From: Thermoplasmata archaeon
GTDB lineage: Archaea; Thermoplasmatota; Thermoplasmata; Lutacidiplasmatales; UBA184
Assembly (NCBI GenBank): GCA_030041075.1
Contig: JASHOP010000010.1
Location: 1 to 35,107 of the forward strand
Direction: 5' to 3'
Length of the DNA stretch: 35,107 nt
The translations under genes were made by a program, and so were the position numbers. The notes below the pieces were generated by a model. The model was given only the letters and a program-made list of their open reading frames with translations, did no database searches and was not told the DNA's origin. Below, piece after piece: positions 22,532 to 29,760 of this stretch; position 1 is the first letter of the stretch; each line of letters starts with the position of its first letter.

Positions 22532-24262
22532 ATGATCGCGACCGGGGCGCGACTTCGTCTCAGGACAGGGGTGTTCGGTGCGGCTGTGCTAGTCATCGTG
22601 TCGGCGCTGGGTCTGGTATCCGTTCTCGGAGGTGGGGTGTCCGGGTCCGCCGGATCGGGGTTCCTGTCGTTCTCTCTGCACGCCCCGGACCGGGGGACGG
22701 AGTCCGGCGGGGGCCTCGCCTCGTCCCCGGGCTCGCTGACGCCGTTCTCGACGGACTCGGACCCTTCGCTCGAGGTCGTGGCGACCGTACCGGTCGGGTC
22801 GAACCCGGCGTTCCCCGTCTACGACGCAGCGGACGGGTACGTCTACGTCCCGAACTACGGGTCGGGGACCGTGAGCATCCTCGGCGGGACGGGCCTCGTC
22901 ACGTCGGTGCCGGTGGGCGGCGGTCCGTTCGCCGCCGCCTACGACAGCTTCCACGAGCTCGTCTTCGTCGCGGACGAGAGGACGGGGAACGTCAGCGTGT
23001 TCAACGGCACGACCCTGGTCACCAACCTCACGGCCGGTCTCGCCCCGATCTGGGTCACGTACGACCCCGGGAACCAGCTGACCTACGTGGTGAACTCGGG
23101 CTCCGGCTCCGTCTCCGTGTTCAACGGGACCTCCCCCCTCGGGAACGTCAGCGTCGGCGTCTATCCGGACGCGGCGACGTACGACCCGTCGTACGGGCCC
23201 GTCGTCGACGTGCTCAACGGGGACACCGGCACGGTCTCCGTGATCAACGGCACCACGGTCGTCGGCACCGTCAACGTCGGCTCGTACCCGAACTTCGCGG
23301 CCTACGATCCCCAGAACGGCTACGTCTACGTCACCAACAACAACTCCGATAACGTGAGCCTGATCGACGGGATCTCGGTCGCGGGAACCGTGGCGGTCGG
23401 CAACTATCCGGTCTCGGCGACGTACGACGCCTCGAACGGGCTCGTCTACATCGCGAACTACGGCTCCGGCAACGTGAGCGTCCTCAACGGGGCGGAGCTC
23501 GTCGGCGCCGTCGCGGTCGGTCCGGACCCCCTGTACGGCGTCTACGACCCGGGCACGGGCGACGTGCTGGTCGCGAACTCCGGCGCGAACACGACGACGG
23601 AGCTGTCCGGCACCTCGGTGGCGGCGACCCTCACCGTGGGCCGGGGACCGTACATGTTCTCGTACGACCCGACGAACGGCCTCACCTACCTCACGGACTA
23701 CCTGGAGGGCGAGGTGAGCGTCCTCGGCACCGCGACCCCGGTCCCCACCGCCACGTACCCGGTGACGTTCGTCGCCCGCGGGTTCGCGTGCGACAGCCAC
23801 CCCGTCTGGGGGGTCACGCTCGCGAACGCGACCGAGTCGAGTTCGAACCGGACGATCGCCTTCGTCGAGCCCAACGGGACGTACGTCTACACGATCCTCC
23901 CGCCGTCGGGGTACGCCGTCGCGTCGGTCTCGACCCCGTCGCCCGTGACCGTCGCGGGAGGTGGGGTCACGGTCGAGGTGACGTTCGAGAAGGCCCGGAC
24001 GCTCTCGATCACCTTCGTGGAGCGGGGCCTTTCGACCGGGACGCTCTGGTGCGTGTCGGCGGGGACGACGCTCTGCTCCACCTCCTCCGAGATCGAGTTC
24101 CCGGACGTCGCCCCGGGAACCTACGACTACGCGGTCTCGCCCGTGGCGGGCTACACGGCCGAGCCGAGCGCGGGCTCCGTCACCGTGACTGACCACAGCA
24201 TCACGGTCCGGGTGGACTTCCTCGCGGCGCAACGCCACGGCGGCGGTTGCATGGAGATGTGA
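22532..24262 (+). CDS. Secreted YVTN-type beta-propeller protein with C-terminal beta-sandwich repeats
   Basis: 576 aa, exported. A basic start and one hydrophobic segment ('VFGAAVLVIVSALGLVSVLGG', about residues 13-33) form a signal or anchor. From about residue 82 to 405 there are eight repeats of about 40 residues with the pattern 'hxGxxPxxhxYDxxNGxVYVxNxxSGNVSVhNG', the YVTN/YncE-like propeller family; examples end in 'NYGSGTVSILGG' and 'NYGSGNVSVLNG'. Many N-x-S/T sites indicate glycosylation. Two C-terminal units ('YPVTFVARGF' and 'LSITFVERGL', each about 75 aa) each contain one Cys pair, probably disulfides, and resemble beta-sandwich repeats common in Thermoplasmatota surface proteins. 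It ends 'GGGCMEM'. Such proteins are cell-surface or S-layer associated; the ligand is unknown. Confidence 0.8.
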   Translation: MIATGARLRLRTGVFGAAVLVIVSALGLVSVLGGGVSGSAGSGFLSFSLHAPDRGTESGGGLASSPGSLTPFSTDSDPSLEVVATVPVGSNPAFPVYDAADGYVYVPNYGSGTVSILGGTGLVTSVPVGGGPFAAAYDSFHELVFVADERTGNVSVFNGTTLVTNLTAGLAPIWVTYDPGNQLTYVVNSGSGSVSVFNGTSPLGNVSVGVYPDAATYDPSYGPVVDVLNGDTGTVSVINGTTVVGTVNVGSYPNFAAYDPQNGYVYVTNNNSDNVSLIDGISVAGTVAVGNYPVSATYDASNGLVYIANYGSGNVSVLNGAELVGAVAVGPDPLYGVYDPGTGDVLVANSGANTTTELSGTSVAATLTVGRGPYMFSYDPTNGLTYLTDYLEGEVSVLGTATPVPTATYPVTFVARGFACDSHPVWGVTLANATESSSNRTIAFVEPNGTYVYTILPPSGYAVASVSTPSPVTVAGGGVTVEVTFEKARTLSITFVERGLSTGTLWCVSAGTTLCSTSSEIEFPDVAPGTYDYAVSPVAGYTAEPSAGSVTVTDHSITVRVDFLAAQRHGGGCMEM

Positions 24263-24319
24263 CGGGTCCCCGGTCCTCCCGCCGCGATCGCCGACCGAGC
24301 GGACCGGGCCCCGCGCCCG

Positions 24320-24333
24320 GTCGTACGTACGAC
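24320..24333. repeat. 14-bp perfect palindrome GTCGTACGTACGAC
   Basis: It lies in the 109-bp convergent gap between the propeller gene and the CADD-like gene. It could act as a bidirectional terminator stem or be chance; no T-run follows. Confidence 0.3.
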
Positions 24334-24371
24334 GGGGCCGCCGCCCCCACCCACGGCTCGGTGGGGCCGAG

Positions 24372-25070
24372 TCAGTCGGCGCTTCGACGGGCGCGCGGCC
24401 CGCTCGCGCGGGACGGCATGCCGAAGGCGTCCAGGAACGACCACCAGGCGCCCATCGTTTGACGAGCCGCCCAGAACGCCTCGCGCGGCGAGGCCGGGGC
24501 GCGCCGGAGCTCCCGGGCGAGCAGCGCGCGCTCGGCGCGCGAGTGCTCCACGTCCGCTCCCTCGTGGACGCGGAAGAACGCATGGGCCTTCGGGTCGTGG
24601 ACCCCGTAGTGGGCCCGGAGGCCCCGGGACTTCTCGGCTGCCACCTCCGGGAAGATCGACTCGTACGCGTACAGGGACGCCAGCGCCGGAGCCGCTCCCT
24701 GGGCCCCGAACCGCTCGTACCGGTCGAGGAGATGCTGCGTCGCGGGGAGCGGAGCCGTGGATCGGACCGATCGCCGCGACACCCCGATCCCCTCCGCGAA
24801 GTCGAGCCAGAGCTCGGGATGGGTGGGCGGGCGCCCCTCCTCGTCGTTCAGGTTCTCGAGGAGCATGCGCCGGTCCGCGGGCCGATCCAAGTGGGCGTAC
24901 GCCGCCGCGACGAAGCGCGGAAAGTTCACCTCGAACCGGTAGTACTGGGCGGCGTAGGACCGGAGGGTCGGCATCGGGAGCTCGCCGTTCGACCACGCCA
25001 CGTAGAACGGGTGCTTGAGCAGGTGGCGTTCCTTCAGCATCGCGTCGATCGCCGCGACCGAACCGGGCAT
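24372..25070 (-). CDS. CADD/PqqC-like diiron protein, probable self-sacrificing pABA synthase
   Basis: 232 aa, TenA/PqqC-like all-helical fold. The six metal ligands of Chlamydia CADD (as I recall: Glu81, His88, Glu142, His174, Asp178, His181) have counterparts at identical relative spacing: Glu77, His84, Glu137, His169, Asp173, His176 ('ENLNDEEGRPPTH', 'LYAYESIFPEV', 'VHEGADVEH'). The Tyr and Lys reported as essential in CADD (Tyr27, Lys152) correspond to Tyr23 in 'KHPFYVAW' and Lys147 in 'AAEKSRGL'. CADD makes p-aminobenzoate from its own tyrosine with oxygen, feeding folate or methanopterin synthesis. Leaderless: CTTAAC lies about 26 nt before ATG 25070. Divergent from polC. The fold is certain; the pABA role follows from conserved residues and fits the window's one-carbon genes. 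Confidence 0.82.
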   Translation of the reverse strand: MPGSVAAIDAMLKERHLLKHPFYVAWSNGELPMPTLRSYAAQYYRFEVNFPRFVAAAYAHLDRPADRRMLLENLNDEEGRPPTHPELWLDFAEGIGVSRRSVRSTAPLPATQHLLDRYERFGAQGAAPALASLYAYESIFPEVAAEKSRGLRAHYGVHDPKAHAFFRVHEGADVEHSRAERALLARELRRAPASPREAFWAARQTMGAWWSFLDAFGMPSRASGPRARRSAD

Positions 25071-25092
25071 GGCGATGCCAGAGCCGGAGCCC

Positions 25093-25098
25093 TTAACA
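25093..25098 (-). promoter_or_regulatory. TATA-like box of the CADD-like gene
   Basis: Reads GTTAAG on the minus strand, about 26 nt before the ATG at 25070. Confidence 0.5.
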
Positions 25099-25189
25099 GC
25101 GTATCGCTCCCCGCGCGCGGCGACGACGCCGTCGCGGGGCGGAGGGTCCTCCGCGGGCCGGGCTCGCGCGAGCGTTCCCGGCGCGGTCC

Positions 25190-25196
25190 CGTTAAG
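25190..25196 (+). promoter_or_regulatory. TATA-like box of polC
   Basis: CGTTAAG, about 27 nt before the GTG at 25220; supports that GTG as the polC start. Confidence 0.5.
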
Positions 25197-25219
25197 TCCG
25201 TGACCCTCCTCCCAACCGC

Positions 25220-28200
25220 GTGGAAACGTACTTTCGGGGCATCGAGGCGAGCGTCGACCGCGCGTACGAGGTCGCGGAGCGCGCTCGCCAGGAGGGTCTC
25301 GACCCGCAGATCGCCACCGAGATCCCCCGCGCCCAGGACATGGCGTCCCGCGTGGAGAAGCTCCTCGCGCACCTGCGGATCGACGGGATCTCCTCCGAGA
25401 TCCGCGCGCTCGCCGCGACGATGCCCCGGGAGGAGGTCGCCGTCGCGGTCGCCCGGCGCCTCGCGAACGACACGAGCCGGGGCGGGTCGATCGCCTCCCG
25501 GGTCGACGCCGCGCTCCGGGTCGGCCTCGCGATCCTGACCGAAGGGATCCTGGTCGCGCCGCTCGAGGGCCTCGCCGAGGTCCGGCTCCACGAGGGACGC
25601 GACGGCGGGCCGTACATCGAGCTCTACTACGCCGGGCCGATCCGCGCGGCCGGCGGGACGGCCCAGGCGCTCAGCGTGCTGCTCGCGGACATCGTCCGGC
25701 GGGATCTCGGCCTCGCGGCGTTCCGCGCGGGCGACGACGAGGTCGAGCGCTACAAGGAGGAGATCCCGCTCTACAAGTTCCACCAGCACCTCCAGTACGT
25801 CCCGACCCCCGAGGAGATCGAGCGGGTCGTCTCCCACGTCCCCGTCGCGATCTCCGGCGAGGCGACCGAGGGCGACGCGGAGGTGAGCGCGTTCCGCGAT
25901 CTTCCCCGGGTCCCGACGAACGGGATCCGGGGCGGAGCGTGCCTGGTCATCGCCGAGGGGCTCTGCCAGAAGTCCGCCAAGCTGCGGAAGATCGTCGAGA
26001 AGCTCGGCCTCACGGGGTGGGAGTTCCTCGCGGACTTGGGGCACCGGCCCACCGAGGACGACGACCCGGGGATCCCGAAGTACCTCCAGGAGGCGGTCGG
26101 GGGCCGGCCGGTCCTCGCCGACCCGAACCGCCCCGGGGGGTTCCGCCTCGTCTACGGCCGGGTGCGCACCTCCGGTCTCGCGGCGTGCGCGGTCAACCCC
26201 GCCTCGATGGTCGTCCTCCAGCACTTCGTCGCGATCGGCACGCAAGTGAAGCTCGAGCTCCCGGGCAAGGCGTCCGCGATGGGGGTCTGCGACACCGTCG
26301 AGGGACCGATCGTCGAGCTTGAGGACGGGACGGTCACCGCGGCCCACGAGGTCGAGCGCGCGGAGGCGCTGCTCCCGTTCGTCCGGAGGATCGTCGATCT
26401 CGGGGAGATCCTGGTCGGCTTCGGGGAGTTCCTCGAGAACAACCGGCCGCTCGCCCCCGGGGCGTACTCGCTTCCCTGGCACGTCGAGGAACTTCGGGCC
26501 GCGGGGGCCGATCCCGAGGCGGGAGCGTCGGTCGCCACGTACGACGAGGCCGTCCGCTTCGCCGTCGCCCACCGGGTCCCGCTCCACCCGCGCTGGCTCC
26601 TGTTCTGGCACGACCTCGCGCCGGCGGAGATCCGGGCGCTCGCCGAGTTCGTCGAGCGGTCCGGGCGTTGGCACGAGGGCGCCCTCGAGCTTCCCGCCGA
26701 CGCCGCGTGGCGCGAGCTCCTGGCCCAGCTCGGGGTGCTCTCGCGCCCGCTCGGGGCCGAGCGCATCCGCCTCGAGACCGACTCGAGCGCCGCGCTGGTC
26801 GGGGGCCTGGGCCTCGAGGCCGCCGGGGACGCCCTCGTCCGGACCGTCCCGCTCGACCCGATGGCGGTCGACCCGCTCGAGTACGCGAGCCGGCTCGCCG
26901 GGGTCCCGATCCGGGCCCGGGGACCGACCCGGATCGGCGGGAGGGTCGGCCGGCCCGAGAAGGCCCACCTCCGCGCGATGCAGCCGAACGTGCACGCCCT
27001 GTTCCCGGTCGGCGACGCGGGGGGACCGAAGCGGTCGCTGCCGGACGCGGCCCGGCGGACGATCGCCGGGGGGAGCCGCGTCGAGCTCGGCGTGCGACGC
27101 TGCCCCTCGTGCAGCCGCCTCTCGGTCTGGTGCCGCTGCGCGTGCGGGGCGCACACCGACGCGACCGGGGAGGTCCGGACCCATGCGCTGCCGATCGCCC
27201 CGCTCTGGAGCGAGGCGCTCGCCCGGCTCAACCTCGCGAAGGCGCCGGCGGTCAAGGGAGTCAAGGGGCTCGTCTCCCCGGGGAAGGTGCCCGAGCCGCT
27301 CGAGAAGGGGATCCTCCGGGCCGCCCACCAGGTCTCCGTCTACCAGGACGGGACGGCCCGGTTCGACCTCACGAACCTGCCCCTCACCCACTTCCGGCCG
27401 GTCGAGGTCGGGACGGACCTCGCGACCCTCCGCCGACTCGGCTACGCGCGCGACGTGAACGGGGAGGAGCTCACCGACCCCGAGCAGCTGCTCGAGCTGA
27501 AGCCGCAGGACCTGGTCGTCGCGCGGTCGTGCGGCGCGTACCTGACCCGGCTGGCGCAGTTCGTCGACGACGAGCTCGTCCGCCTGTACTCCGGGACGCC
27601 GTTCTACCGGGCCGAGCGGCCCGAGGACCTGGTCGGGGCGGTCGTGGTCGCCCTGGCGCCGCACACCTCGGGAGGCGTCGCCGGCCGATTGCTCGGGTTC
27701 ACCTCGGCGGAGGCGTGCTTCGCGCATCCGGTCTTCCACGCCGCCAAGCGACGCAACTGCGACGGGGACGAGGACTCGGTCACGCTCCTCCTCGACGCGC
27801 TCCTCAACTTCTCCCGGGCGTACCTCCCCGACTCGCGCGGCGCGCTCATGGACAAGCCCCTCGTCCTGACGACCCGGCTCGAGGCGATGGAGGTCGACAA
27901 GGAGGCCCACAACGTCGACGTCGGGACCCGCTACCCGCTCGCGCTGTTCCGGGCGGCGTCCGCGGGGAAGCCCTCGAAGGAGGTCGAGCCGCTCATCGAC
28001 CTGGTCGGGAAGCGCCTCGGGACCGAGCGGTCGCTCGCGGGCTACGGCTTCACCCACGACACGCGGCGAATCGCGGGAGGGCCGGTCCGGTCCGCGTACC
28101 GGGACGGCCGGTCGATGGCCGATATCGTCGAGCGGTCGGTCGTCCTGACGACCCAGATCCGCGCGGTCGACGTCGGCCGGGCCGTGGGGCTCGTGCTCAA

Positions 28201-28600
28201 CGCCCACTTCCTCCCGGACGTGATGGGGAACCTCAAGGGCTACGCGACGCAGAAGTTCCGGTGCCGGGTCTGCGGGGCCGACTACCGGCGTCCCCCCCTC
28301 TCGGGACGGTGCGTCGCGCCCGCCGCCGGGGGGAACGCGTGCGGGGGCGAGCTCCTGTCGACGGTCTACGAGGCGTCGGTCCGCAAGTACCTCCCGCTCG
28401 CCCAGCGGCTCGGGGCGATGGACGGGATCACCCCGTACCTCCGCCAGCGGATCCGGGTCCTCGCCGACTCCCTGGCGTCGTTGTTCCCCGGCTCGACCGC
28501 GCAGACCACGCTCGACGGCTTTGGGCGCGGGCCGGGCCGGCCCGCGCCCCCGGGGGGGGATCGACCCGTGAGCCCGCCCGGGCTCGGAACGGCCAAATAG
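25220..28600 (+). CDS. polC: DNA polymerase D large subunit DP2
   Basis: 1126 aa, the catalytic subunit of the archaeal replicative polymerase PolD; it works with the exonuclease subunit DP1, not encoded here. The N-terminus ('YFRGIEASVDRAYEVAERAR') and 'YIELYYAGPIRAAGGTAQALSV' are diagnostic of DP2. The catalytic two-barrel motif is 'NCDGDED' at about residues 846-852 and 'LPDSRGALMDKPLVLTTRL' follows. Cys clusters form zinc sites: 'CPSCSRLSVWCRCAC' (about 633-647) and 'CRVCGADYRRP' with a later 'CVAP...ACGG' pair near 1015-1045. The C-terminal 'QTTLDGF' matches a PCNA-interacting QxxLxxF box. No intein interrupts the gene, although DP2 is a frequent intein host. The stop TAG belongs to the TATA-like box of the downstream tRNA. 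Confidence 0.97.
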   Translation: METYFRGIEASVDRAYEVAERARQEGLDPQIATEIPRAQDMASRVEKLLAHLRIDGISSEIRALAATMPREEVAVAVARRLANDTSRGGSIASRVDAALRVGLAILTEGILVAPLEGLAEVRLHEGRDGGPYIELYYAGPIRAAGGTAQALSVLLADIVRRDLGLAAFRAGDDEVERYKEEIPLYKFHQHLQYVPTPEEIERVVSHVPVAISGEATEGDAEVSAFRDLPRVPTNGIRGGACLVIAEGLCQKSAKLRKIVEKLGLTGWEFLADLGHRPTEDDDPGIPKYLQEAVGGRPVLADPNRPGGFRLVYGRVRTSGLAACAVNPASMVVLQHFVAIGTQVKLELPGKASAMGVCDTVEGPIVELEDGTVTAAHEVERAEALLPFVRRIVDLGEILVGFGEFLENNRPLAPGAYSLPWHVEELRAAGADPEAGASVATYDEAVRFAVAHRVPLHPRWLLFWHDLAPAEIRALAEFVERSGRWHEGALELPADAAWRELLAQLGVLSRPLGAERIRLETDSSAALVGGLGLEAAGDALVRTVPLDPMAVDPLEYASRLAGVPIRARGPTRIGGRVGRPEKAHLRAMQPNVHALFPVGDAGGPKRSLPDAARRTIAGGSRVELGVRRCPSCSRLSVWCRCACGAHTDATGEVRTHALPIAPLWSEALARLNLAKAPAVKGVKGLVSPGKVPEPLEKGILRAAHQVSVYQDGTARFDLTNLPLTHFRPVEVGTDLATLRRLGYARDVNGEELTDPEQLLELKPQDLVVARSCGAYLTRLAQFVDDELVRLYSGTPFYRAERPEDLVGAVVVALAPHTSGGVAGRLLGFTSAEACFAHPVFHAAKRRNCDGDEDSVTLLLDALLNFSRAYLPDSRGALMDKPLVLTTRLEAMEVDKEAHNVDVGTRYPLALFRAASAGKPSKEVEPLIDLVGKRLGTERSLAGYGFTHDTRRIAGGPVRSAYRDGRSMADIVERSVVLTTQIRAVDVGRAVGLVLNAHFLPDVMGNLKGYATQKFRCRVCGADYRRPPLSGRCVAPAAGGNACGGELLSTVYEASVRKYLPLAQRLGAMDGITPYLRQRIRVLADSLASLFPGSTAQTTLDGFGRGPGRPAPPGGDRPVSPPGLGTAK
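28595..28600 (+). promoter_or_regulatory. TATA-like box of tRNA-Arg overlapping the polC stop
   Basis: AAATAG, 25-30 nt before the first base of the tRNA. It includes the polC stop codon. Confidence 0.4.
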
Positions 28601-28624
28601 ACCGCGCCCTCTCGAGCGCCCGTC

Positions 28625-28724
28625 GGGCTTGTGGGGTAGTCTGGACTATCCTGTCGGCCTTCGAAGCCGACGACCTGGGTTCGAAATCGTGGGACCGCCC
28701 GCGGCGGAACTCCCAGCAAGCCCG
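28625..28724 (+). tRNA. tRNA-Arg (anticodon UCG) with a 25-nt intron in the T-loop
   Basis: All arms fold by hand. The acceptor stem GGGCTTG/CAAGCCC is a perfect 7 bp, discriminator G73, CCA not encoded. The D-arm is archaeal in type (G10-U25, A14, G18G19, A20 as an arginine identity base). The anticodon stem is TCGGC/GCCGA with loop CT-TCG-AA. A 4-nt variable loop follows. T-stem CTGGG/CCCAG is perfect only if 28686-28710 is removed, giving T-loop TTCGAAT. The inserted 25 nt form a strict bulge-helix-bulge: central helix TTCG (28680-28683) with CGGA (28705-28708), bulges AA|A and AC|T, and a 7-bp internal stem (28687-28693 with 28698-28704, two G-U). The spliced tRNA is 75 nt. It reads CGA and probably other CGN codons. 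It lies 24 bp after polC. Confidence 0.9.
28686..28710 (+). other. BHB intron at tRNA position 59/60
   Basis: Sequence begins ATCGTGGG and ends GGCGGAAC. Both cut sites fall after the second base of a three-base bulge, as required by archaeal tRNA splicing endonuclease. The position is non-canonical (the usual one is 37/38). Confidence 0.85.
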
Positions 28725-28736
28725 CTCCCCGTCGAT

Positions 28737-29063
28737 CTACCGGAAGTACCCGGGGGACTGGGCCGGCTCCGAGCGCTTCTCTTCCTCGGCCTTCGCCGCC
28801 TCGACGATGTCGATCGCGAGGAGGGCCGAGATCGGGACGAGCCGGATGCGGCCCTTCTCCTCCTTCGGGGCCTCCGCGAGCGGCGGGTCGGTGCCGTCGA
28901 GCTCGATCGCGAGGACGTTGTCCCCGCCGATCGACACGAGACCCCGGAACAGCCCCGTCGACACGATCGCCTTGTCCTCGGGTCCGGCGGACCGGACGCG
29001 CACCCGCGAGCTCGGGGTGAGCGTGATCGCGGGCCGCTTCGCCCCGGCGCTCTCGGCGGTCAC
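28737..29063 (-). CDS. Small uncharacterised protein, possibly Sm-like or beta-barrel
   Basis: 108 aa from GTG 29063; not firmly recognised. The middle ('VRVRSAGPEDKAIVSTGLFRGLVSIGGDNVLAIELDG', quoted in part as 'FRGLVSIGGDNVLAIELDG') alternates short beta strands with Gly turns, followed by 'GRIRLVPISALLAIDIVEA' and a charged C-terminal helix. The strand order, with a conserved Gly-Asp-Asn turn and a final 'hxhxxIxxIDhh' strand, is reminiscent of Lsm/Sm-type small barrels, but the Sm1/Sm2 motifs are not clear. The start overlaps the stop of the upstream HTH gene (GTGA), so it is the second gene of that operon and may work with the regulator. Ends 12 bp from the convergent tRNA. The track shows it as the tail of a long spurious frame. 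Confidence 0.65.
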   Translation of the reverse strand: MTAESAGAKRPAITLTPSSRVRVRSAGPEDKAIVSTGLFRGLVSIGGDNVLAIELDGTDPPLAEAPKEEKGRIRLVPISALLAIDIVEAAKAEEEKRSEPAQSPGYFR

Positions 29064-29590
29064 CGCGGGCCTCGCTCGCGCCCGGCGGCGCGGACGGTGG
29101 GAGCGACCTTGGGGGCGATCTTCGGAGGCGGGTCGGACGCGGCCCGCTCGATCAGCGTCTGGAGGTGGTTGACCGTCTCGCGGTACCGCCGCAGCGCGTT
29201 CTGCGCGTTCGCCTCCGTGAAGTCCCATGCCCGCGCCACGTTCCCGTAGCGGAAACGGTAACCCTTGCGCCCCTTGCCCTCGCCCATCCCCACGACCTCC
29301 TCTAGCAAGTCGAGGGCCTTCAACTTGTTGATGTGCCGGTAGATCGTCGGCTTCGAGGTCTGGAGCACCGCCGTCAGCTCGTCGGCGTACCACGGCCGGG
29401 TCGGATCCCGCAGGAGACAGTCGCGGACGAGGCGGAAGGCGAGGCTCTGCGCGATCGGCCCCTCCGCGCCCCGCCCCTCCTCGCCGTCCGGCAGGTAGCC
29501 GACCATCCGGAGGAACTCGCGCAGCACCTCGTCGAGGTCCGAGACCGGCGTCAGGGGCGTGCTGTAACGCAACGCGAGTTCGAAAGGCAT
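29060..29590 (-). CDS. Winged-helix/ArsR-like transcriptional regulator
   Basis: 176 aa from ATG 29590. The DNA-binding part is at about residues 60-125: 'FRLVRDCLLRDPTRPWYADELTAVLQTSKPTIYRHINKLKALDLLEEV' (in parts) is a classical winged helix with recognition helix 'SKPTIYRHINKL' and the wing 'GKGRKGYRFRYGNV'. The C-terminal helix ('ANAQNALRRYRETVNHLQTLIE') is a likely dimerisation coil. The N-terminus ('LALRYSTPLTPVSDLDEVLREFLRM') is an extra alpha segment. The track start at 29638 lies upstream of the TATA box and is rejected. A 7-bp inverted repeat over its own TATA box suggests autoregulation. Followed by the small barrel-like gene with a GTGA overlap, and divergent from purP 170 bp away. 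Confidence 0.82.
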   Translation of the reverse strand: MPFELALRYSTPLTPVSDLDEVLREFLRMVGYLPDGEEGRGAEGPIAQSLAFRLVRDCLLRDPTRPWYADELTAVLQTSKPTIYRHINKLKALDLLEEVVGMGEGKGRKGYRFRYGNVARAWDFTEANAQNALRRYRETVNHLQTLIERAASDPPPKIAPKVAPTVRAAGRERGPR

Positions 29591-29610
29591 GCCCCGCCGG
29601 GGCTCGGGAT

Positions 29611-29630
29611 GCCTTTTCGGATAAAAAGGC
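29611..29630. promoter_or_regulatory. Inverted repeat GCCTTTT-N6-AAAAGGC overlapping the TATA box of the HTH gene
   Basis: Perfect 7-bp arms. On the minus strand the right arm and spacer read CTTTTTATCC, the TATA box for ATG 29590 about 30 nt away. A dimeric regulator bound here would block TBP; the obvious candidate is the HTH protein itself. Confidence 0.5.
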
Positions 29631-29730
29631 GGATGCACTCGGGCGCCCCGCCGACGCGACTCGGGCGCCTTCGGGAGCCGGACCCTCGGGACGGTCGGAG
29701 CGGACGCCGGCCGGGCGCGTCCCGCGAGCC

Positions 29731-29736
29731 CTTATG
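29731..29736 (+). promoter_or_regulatory. TATA-like box of the purP-gcvT operon
   Basis: CTTATG about 28 nt before ATG 29761. It rules out the track's start at ATG 29734, which falls inside the box. Confidence 0.5.
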
Positions 29737-29760
29737 CGGGCCGGACCGTCCCGGCGGTCG

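Noticed and set aside
25034-28207. 1057-aa minus-strand ORF opposite polC
   Set aside because: It is an antisense shadow of the DP2 gene: Arg/Asp/Pro/Val-rich low-complexity translation with no family motifs, typical of high-GC DNA.
28621-28690. Reading the tRNA as a truncated pseudogene without intron
   Set aside because: The missing T-stem and acceptor halves are present after 25 nt and pair perfectly, and the insert forms a strict BHB.
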